A stretch of DNA of 61,649 nucleotides from JBFLYN01 sp040756655 (lineage in GTDB: Bacteria; Bacillota; Sulfobacillia; UBA8153). Positions 56,122-61,649 of the stretch are shown piece by piece (position 1 is the first letter of the stretch; every line of letters starts with the position of its first letter). Location: the NCBI GenBank assembly GCA_040756655.1, contig JBFLYN010000016.1, forward strand, positions 1 to 61,649. Direction: 5' to 3'. Below the pieces are notes generated by a model, which was not told the DNA's origin, searched no databases, and saw nothing but the letters and a program-made list of their open reading frames with translations. A program made the translations under genes and the position numbers.

Positions 56122-57292
56122 GATGGCGTTAACGGGCAACGAGGCTGTGGCGCTGGCCATGAAGCAGATCAACCCGGACGTGGTCGCCGCGTACCCCATC
56201 ACACCCCAGACTGACATCGTCCAGTACTTCTCCCAGTTTGTCGCCGACGGAGAGGTCGACACAGTGTTCGTGACGGTGGAAAGCGAACACTCAGCCATGA
56301 GCGCCACAATTGGGGCTGCTGCAGCCGGTGCCCGGTCCATGACGGCCACCTCGTCCCAGGGACTGGCCCTGATGTTTGAGATGCTTTATATCGCTGCATC
56401 TTTCCGGCTGCCCATAGTAATGCCTGTGGTAAACCGCGCTCTCAGTGCGCCCGTCAACATCCACTGTGACCACTCGGATACCATGGGAGCCCGGGATTCA
56501 GGCTGGATACAGCTTTATAGCGAAAACCCGCAGGAGGCCTACGACAATACCATCCAGGCCCTGCTCATCGCCGAGCATGCGGATGTGCGCCTGCCGGTGA
56601 TGGTTTGCCAAGACGGCTTCATTACCAGCCATGGCCTGGAGAACCTTGAGGTCCTGGAGGCCCAGACCGTCAAGGATTTGATTGGGGAGTACCGGTGTGA
56701 GCATTCGTTGCTTGATGTTGATCGCCCGGTGACCATCGGCGCTCTGGACCTTCAAGACTACTACTACGAGCATCGCATGCAGCAAGTCCATGCCGTAACC
56801 AAAGTCCAGTACGTGGTGCTGGAGGTAGCCGCCAAGTTCCAGGAGATCACTGGCCGGAAATATGGGCTGTTTGAGACGTACCGTCTTGATGACGCGGACT
56901 TTGCCGTGGTCATCATGAACTCAGCCGCGGGCACCGCCAAGGTGGCCGTGGACCAGCTCCGGGTCAAGGGTGTAAAGGCCGGTCTTTTGAAGCCCAGGAT
57001 GTTCCGCCCGTTTCCCGCCGCCGAAATAACCGGTGCGCTGGGACATCTCAAGGCAGTCGCCATCATGGACCGGGCAGAGAGCTTCGCCAACACTGGCGGA
57101 CCCCTGTACACCGAAACTCGAGCGGCTTTGTTCGACCAAGGCTGCCAGATCAAGGTGGCCAACTACGTCTACGGTCTGGGTGGCCGCGATTTCACGCTGC
57201 GGGAGATCAGCAAAGTCTACGATGATCTGGCGCGAGTGGCCGACGGCGGCGAGTTTCCTGCCGCAGTTAACCATCTCGGCGTCAGGGAATAG
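56111..57292 (+). CDS. porA: 2-oxoacid:ferredoxin oxidoreductase alpha subunit
   Basis: Alpha chain of 393 residues. MALTGNEAVALAMKQINPDVVAAYPITPQTDIVQYF and VESEHSAMSATIGAAAAGARSMTATSSQGL form the family's pyrimidine-type domain. NIHCDHSD and FITSHGLENLE are also conserved in pyruvate-type enzymes. The ATG overlaps porD; GGGGGGAG lies upstream. Confidence 0.93.
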   Translation: MALKMALTGNEAVALAMKQINPDVVAAYPITPQTDIVQYFSQFVADGEVDTVFVTVESEHSAMSATIGAAAAGARSMTATSSQGLALMFEMLYIAASFRLPIVMPVVNRALSAPVNIHCDHSDTMGARDSGWIQLYSENPQEAYDNTIQALLIAEHADVRLPVMVCQDGFITSHGLENLEVLEAQTVKDLIGEYRCEHSLLDVDRPVTIGALDLQDYYYEHRMQQVHAVTKVQYVVLEVAAKFQEITGRKYGLFETYRLDDADFAVVIMNSAAGTAKVAVDQLRVKGVKAGLLKPRMFRPFPAAEITGALGHLKAVAIMDRAESFANTGGPLYTETRAALFDQGCQIKVANYVYGLGGRDFTLREISKVYDDLARVADGGEFPAAVNHLGVRE

Positions 57293-57303
57293 GGGGTGAA
57301 GCC

Positions 57304-58221
57304 GTGGCTACGCTAAAAGAACTGGCCCAGAAGCCCGAGCGGATTACGGCGGGCCACCGGATGTGCGCCGGTTGTGGGGCGCCCATCGTGGTACGCCAGA
57401 TTCTGCGGGCCACCGACCATCCGGTCGTGGTATCCAACGCCACGGGCTGCTTGGAAGTCTCTACTTCGGTATTCCCGTATAGTGCATGGAAGACCCCCTG
57501 GATCCACAGCGCCTTTGAGAACGCTGCGGCAACTATCAGCGGGGTCGAGGCAGCCTACCAGTCCCTGAAGCGGCAGGGCAAGCTGGACAAAGAGATCCGG
57601 TTCGTTGCCTTTGGGGGGGATGGTGGCACCTATGACATCGGATTACAGTCATTGTCCGGCGCCATGGAGCGCGGGCACCACATGGTATACGTGTGTTACG
57701 ACAATGGTGCGTACATGAACACCGGTATCCAGCGGTCTAGTGCCACCCCGCTGGGCGCAGATACCTCTACTACTCCTACCGGGCGCGCCGTGCCAGGCAA
57801 GACCGTGCACCGAAAAGACTTGACTGCTATCATGGCCGCCCACAATATCCCGTACGTGGCCCAGGTGTCGCCGTCCCACTGGAATGACCTACACAATAAG
57901 GCGGCCAAGGCGTTTGAGGCCCAGGGACCGGCGTTCATCAATGCCCTGGCACCGTGCTGGAGAGGCTGGCGTTCCGAAGCAGCCGAATCCATCGAACTCT
58001 GCCGGCTGGCCGTGGACACCTGCTACTGGCCCTTGTTCGAGGTTGAGAAAGGCAACTGGAGGATAACCTATAAGCCGAGGGAAAAGAAGCCCCTTGTAGA
58101 GTTCCTCAAACCCCAAGGGCGGTTCAGGCACCTATTCCGCCCTGAGAACAAGGAAGTGCTGGAAAGGCTCCAGGCTGAAGTCGACCACAGCTGGGAAGCA
58201 TTGCTTAAGCGCTGTCAATAA
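57304..58221 (+). CDS. porB: 2-oxoacid:ferredoxin oxidoreductase beta subunit
   Basis: TPP-binding chain of 305 residues. CAGCGAPIVVRQIL gives two Cys of its [4Fe-4S] cluster, SNATGCLEVSTSVFPYSAW is highly typical of pyruvate synthase, and the TPP/Mg motif is AFGGDGGTYDIGLQSLSGA with YDNGAYMNTGIQRS. GTG start. A terminator follows. Operon order gamma-delta-alpha-beta resembles the four-subunit enzymes of thermophiles. Confidence 0.94.
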   Translation: MATLKELAQKPERITAGHRMCAGCGAPIVVRQILRATDHPVVVSNATGCLEVSTSVFPYSAWKTPWIHSAFENAAATISGVEAAYQSLKRQGKLDKEIRFVAFGGDGGTYDIGLQSLSGAMERGHHMVYVCYDNGAYMNTGIQRSSATPLGADTSTTPTGRAVPGKTVHRKDLTAIMAAHNIPYVAQVSPSHWNDLHNKAAKAFEAQGPAFINALAPCWRGWRSEAAESIELCRLAVDTCYWPLFEVEKGNWRITYKPREKKPLVEFLKPQGRFRHLFRPENKEVLERLQAEVDHSWEALLKRCQ

Positions 58222-58239
58222 GCCCGACATCGGTAGAAG

Positions 58240-58271
58240 AGAGGGGATGAAAGCCGTCCCCTCTTTCGTTT
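58240..58271 (+). terminator. Terminator of the por operon
   Basis: Stem AGAGGGGA/TCCCCTCT with a 9-nt loop, followed by TTCGTTTAT, starting 18 nt after porB. Confidence 0.75.
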
Positions 58272-58320
58272 ATACTAGTTTAGAGGCCGGCAGTAATGGA
58301 GCAAGAAAGTAGGTGCTTGC

Positions 58321-59793
58321 ATGGGCGTGCGGGTGCGCTATGCCCCTAGTCCTACCGGGTACGTGCACATTGGAGGGGCGAGGACTGCGCTGTTCAACTG
58401 GCTGTTTGCCCGTAAGAACCACGGCCGGTTCATTCTGAGGATCGAAGACACCGACGTGGAAAGGACCATTGCTGATTCGGCCGACCAGATGATCGACCAG
58501 CTCCGGTGGCTGGGCATGGACTGGGACGAGGGTCCTGGCGCAGGTGGTGAGTACGGTCCCTACTACCAGTCCCAAAGACGGGAGCTTTACCAGTCTGCGG
58601 CCCACCGCCTCCTGGAAGAGGGCAAGGCGTATTACTGCTACTGCACCCCAGAAGAGCTGGACAGACAGCGGGAAGAGGCCCGGGCACAAGGCCGGGTGCC
58701 CAGGTATGAGGGATGTTGCCGGAAGCTTGACAGCGCGCAGGTCAGGGCTGCTGAGGAACGCGGTGCTAAGCCCGTAATCCGGTTGTACACTCCTGATGTC
58801 GGCGTTACCGTGGTCGTGGATCAGATACATGGCCGCATTGAGTTTGACAACAGCCTTCTGGGTGATTTTGTGATCATGAAGTCCGACGGTTATCCCACGT
58901 ACAACTTCGCGTGCGTGGTTGATGACGTCCGGATGAAAATCTCGCATGTGATCCGGGCCGACGAGCATGTTTCCAACACGCCCAAGCAGGTGTGGATTTA
59001 TGAGGCCCTAGGGTACCCATTGCCGGTATTTGCCCACGTACCAATGGTACTGGCACCTGACCGCAGCAAACTGTCCAAGCGCCACGGCGCCACTTCTGTT
59101 GCCGAGTTCCGGGAGCTAGGCTACCTGCCGGAGGCTATCGTCAATTACCTTGCATTTCTCGGATGGTCACCCCGGGGCGAGTCTGAAGTCATGCCCGTTA
59201 GTGACTTGATTGAGCAGTTCTCTTTGGAGGCAGTCTCGCCTACTGCCGGTGTCTATGACGTAAACAAGCTTACCTGGATGAACGGTCATTACCTGAGGAG
59301 CCTGGATTTGGACCGAGTGACCGGGTATGCGCTTCCATTCCTGGCCAGGGCCGGGCTGGTCACGCCGCCTCTCTCCGAACTTGAACACCAGTGGTTGCTC
59401 CGGCTGATCGGGACTGTCCGCGACCGGGTCAAAACGCTGGGAGAACTCCCGGACGCAGTGGAGTATTTCTTCCGGGATGTCACCGAATACGACCAGCAGG
59501 GGGCCCGCAAGCACTTCACCCGGCCGGGAGTAGCGGCTCTACTCAGGACGACCGGGGCTTGTCTTGCCGCTCTACCCGGGTTTGACTTGGACGCTATAGA
59601 GGAAGCGTGCCGGCGGATCATTGCCCAGGCAGGCATTTCGGGAGGGGCCCTAATCCATCCGGTTCGCCTGGCACTGACCGGGCGTACCATGGGACCGGGC
59701 TTGTTCCATGTCATCTGGCTCCTTGGCAAAGAACGCACCATCCAGCGCTTGGAGCGCGCCGCCCAGTTCATCGAGGCTAAAGCGGCGAAATAG
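58321..59793 (+). CDS. gltX: Glutamyl-tRNA synthetase
   Basis: Class I synthetase of 490 residues. HIGH-type motif as YVHIGGARTALFNWLFA (about 14-30) and KMSKS-type motif as DRSKLSKRHGAT (about 247-258). CYCTPEELDRQREEARAQG resembles the Zn-region of GluRS, with the CYC and a later GCC. ATG at 58321 opens the family's MGVRVRYAPSPTG. Whether it also charges tRNA-Gln cannot be decided here. A terminator follows about 100 nt downstream. Confidence 0.95.
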   Translation: MGVRVRYAPSPTGYVHIGGARTALFNWLFARKNHGRFILRIEDTDVERTIADSADQMIDQLRWLGMDWDEGPGAGGEYGPYYQSQRRELYQSAAHRLLEEGKAYYCYCTPEELDRQREEARAQGRVPRYEGCCRKLDSAQVRAAEERGAKPVIRLYTPDVGVTVVVDQIHGRIEFDNSLLGDFVIMKSDGYPTYNFACVVDDVRMKISHVIRADEHVSNTPKQVWIYEALGYPLPVFAHVPMVLAPDRSKLSKRHGATSVAEFRELGYLPEAIVNYLAFLGWSPRGESEVMPVSDLIEQFSLEAVSPTAGVYDVNKLTWMNGHYLRSLDLDRVTGYALPFLARAGLVTPPLSELEHQWLLRLIGTVRDRVKTLGELPDAVEYFFRDVTEYDQQGARKHFTRPGVAALLRTTGACLAALPGFDLDAIEEACRRIIAQAGISGGALIHPVRLALTGRTMGPGLFHVIWLLGKERTIQRLERAAQFIEAKAAK

Positions 59794-59895
59794 TACTGCC
59801 CTAGAAGGAATTGTCGTTGCTGACGTCGAATTGCACTTGTGGTCACTAACACAAGGCAATACCAGACCTCTCGTATTTGGGCCTCTGGTGTTCAC

Positions 59896-59916
59896 CGAGC
59901 CGGAGGCTCCTTTTTT
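59896..59916 (+). terminator. Terminator downstream of gltX
   Basis: Stem GAGCC-GGA-GGCTC followed by CTTTTTT, 103 nt after the gltX stop. Confidence 0.8.
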
Positions 59917-60169
59917 GGCTCTAAGGAGGCAATTGCGCTGTTGAACACAGAGCAGATAGCAGATAGATGAAGGTTTTGAGGCGTGTGAAAAAGTCTTTAC
60001 CCCGGTGTAGAAGGGGTTATGCCGGGGTTGAAGACGAGCCGGGGCGGAAATGCAGGAAATTGACCCCAACAGTACAGGTGATCCGCTCCTTGAGGTAGAA
60101 AATTGTGTTTAGCAGCCGCCAACCTACTCACGAGGGACCACCTACGGCGGTTATAGCACAGCAGCGGTT
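59917..60169. other. Gap between gltX terminator and the broken transposase
   Basis: No gene is recognised. A GC-rich imperfect repeat TTACCCCGGTG...GTTATGCCGGGG near 59998-60025 could fold. No clear terminal inverted repeat matching the right end of the transposase was found. Confidence 0.3.
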
Positions 60170-61390
60170 TCATTCAATGGAACGACCTGGAGGAACTGGG
60201 AGACCTGGAACGGCTCCGGCTGGTGTTGGAGCACCTGCCAGATGGTGAGTTGATGCAGTACCTGGAACGGCGGTGGGGTAAGGGCCGCAATGATTACCCG
60301 GTGCAGGCGGTGCGGGGATCATGTTTCAGCACCGTTCTATCGCAAGCCTGCGGCGCGAGTTGCTGCGAAACGGCCAGTTACAGGCGCTATGTGGTTTCAC
60401 GGGTACCGTTCCTCCCGCCCCGGTCTATAGCCGGTTTCTAAGACAGCTGCGGACCCAGACTGGTAAGCTCCAGGTGGTATTTGAACGGTTGACCAGTGAG
60501 CTGGGTGAGAAACTGCCCGACTTCGGCCAGTGCCTGGCTCTGGACGGGAAAGCCATCTCCAACCATGCCCGGCCGACGCGGAAGGAGGGCGCAGCGCAGG
60601 CCGCCGACGGACGCCGGGAGACGGATGCGGACTGGGGCGTCAAAGTCTACCAGGGTCAGCACGCCCATGGCACGGCCTGGGAGAAGCAAGTGTCCTGGTT
60701 CGGCGTCCGACTGCACCGGCTGGTCGATGCCCAGTATGAACTGCCGGTGGCCTTCAAGGTCACCCGGGCGGCGTCCGAGGTGCGGTGTGCCCGCCAGTTG
60801 TTGGATGCGTTGCAGGAGCGGCAGCCCTGGTTGCTGGAACGTGGGGAGCAGTTTTTGGCGGACCGGGGCTATGCTGACAGCAAGTTCTAACCCGGCTTTG
60901 GGATGAGCACCGGATCAAGCCGGTGATCGATATCCGTAACTGCTGGAAGGATGGGGAGGCCACCCGGCTGCTGGCGGGCAAGGATAATATGGTGTATGAC
61001 TACCGGGGGACGGTCTACTGCCATTGTCCGGCTACAGGCAAACGACGGGAACTGGCTTATGGAGGTCTTGCAAAGGACCGCAACACACTCCAATACCGCT
61101 GCCCGGCCCGTTATTACGGGGTGACGTGTGCGAGTAGCGCCGCCTGTACGGCTGGGCGGTCGGTGCGGATACCGCTGGCCACCGACTGGCGCATCTTCGT
61201 CCCCATAGCGCGCTCCAGCTACAAATGGGGGCGGGCCTATGCGCAGCGGACGGCGGTGGAACGGGTGAACAGCCGGCTGGACACGGCATTTGGCTTTGAG
61301 CAGAATTTCATTTGGGGACTACAAAAGATGCAGGTGCGGTGCGGGATGGCCCTGAGCGTGATGCTGGCGATGGCGCTGGGCCGGATCTGA
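60170..61390 (+). pseudogene. Frameshifted DDE transposase (IS4/IS5 superfamily, IS1182-like)
   Basis: Three frames must be joined. WNDLEELGDLERLRLVLEHLPDGELMQYL...PVQAV (about 60178-60310) is followed by AGIMFQHRSIASLRRELLRNGQLQALCGF in another frame (about 60313-60890), where a few codons seem deleted. That frame has LALDGKAI with the first Asp and DADWGVKVYQGQ. At 60886-60890 TTC-TAA needs one base to continue as LTRLWDEHRIKPVIDIRNC, which runs to 61390 and holds the Glu-region YAQRTAVERVNSRLD. The gene is thus inactive unless sequencing errors caused both shifts. No full inverted repeats were found. Confidence 0.75.
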
Positions 61391-61649
61391 ACCCAGCAAC
61401 TGGACGGGCTACGCAGCCTGGTAGCGGCCTAAGCTAAAACCGAAAAACCTGACGCATAAGGAGAGATGGTTGCCGGTTGCTCTCGTTCGCCCTAGGAACG
61501 CATTCGATGCGCTGGCGGAGGGTAAAACGTGGTTCAAGACCGTCGCCAGGGGTGCCGATGGGCCTCTGGAGCGTGGTTTTGCGTAGTCCTTGACCAAGAT
61601 CCTGAGGTCAGAAACAGGTACAACGCAAATGCCTCCCTAAGGCCTAAGG
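61391..61649. other. Window end, nothing recognised
   Basis: The last 259 nt follow the broken transposase. No gene, terminator or repeat is recognised; the right end of the insertion element may lie here. Confidence 0.25.

Overview
The window is a chromosomal replication-origin region of a GC-rich, low-oxygen, probably endospore-forming member of the Firmicutes (Clostridia/Limnochordia-like). The reasons are: Bacillus/Clostridium-type gene order around dnaA; sporulation-linked genes (yyaC, bofA, a jag/yidC pair); a T-box riboswitch; a long SRP RNA with domain IV; a ferredoxin-dependent 2-oxoacid oxidoreductase; many GTG/TTG starts with strong GGAGG ribosome sites. The species is not identified.

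Layout. A DDE transposase lies at each edge (6-1652, and a broken one at about 60170-61390). Between them almost every gene points away from oriC (34823-35062, between dnaA and dnaN). The minus-strand arm (33.1 kb down to 1.8 kb) reads rpmH-rnpA-yidD-yidC-jag-mnmE-mnmG-rsmG, then noc, parA, parB and two perfect parS sites. Next come DUF554, alr, DUF4446, an M23 peptidase/bactofilin pair, a lipid kinase, a phosphoribosyltransferase, ykuS, a beta-propeller membrane protein, mscS, DUF951 and ychF. The arm ends with rpsF-ssb-rpsR, yybS, rplI, lonC, dnaB, an FAD oxidoreductase, purA and two tRNAs. Only yyaC is on the plus strand in this arm.

The plus-strand arm reads dnaA-dnaN-yaaA-recF-DUF721(DciA-like)-remB-gyrB-gyrA-archease-rtcB. 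It continues with a serine T-box operon (mtnP-mtnA-serS), a cluster of four tRNA-Ser and two tRNA-Arg genes around tadA, SRP RNA, a frameshifted small MscS gene, dnaX-ybaB-recR-yaaL-bofA, the four-subunit 2-oxoacid:ferredoxin oxidoreductase, and gltX.

The most unusual feature is in parA (soj). The gene is split by a 1771-nt group II intron inserted exactly between the Gly and Lys codons of the deviant Walker A motif (KGGVG|KTT). The intron has a GTGCG 5' end, a textbook 34-nt domain V and an AC 3' end, so the ribozyme looks intact. Its open reading frame is a shrunken 370-residue protein that keeps the maturase (X) domain. The catalytic Asp residues of the reverse transcriptase appear to be gone (WGTS in place of YADD, GNL in place of GDI), and there is no HNH endonuclease. 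It looks like an immobilised, splicing-only intron that the host must remove to make functional ParA.

A second point of interest is the serine module. A T-box leader with a UCC specifier controls an operon that starts with two methionine-salvage genes and ends with serS. All four serine isoacceptor tRNAs (UGA, GCU, CGA, GGA) follow within 1.3 kb.
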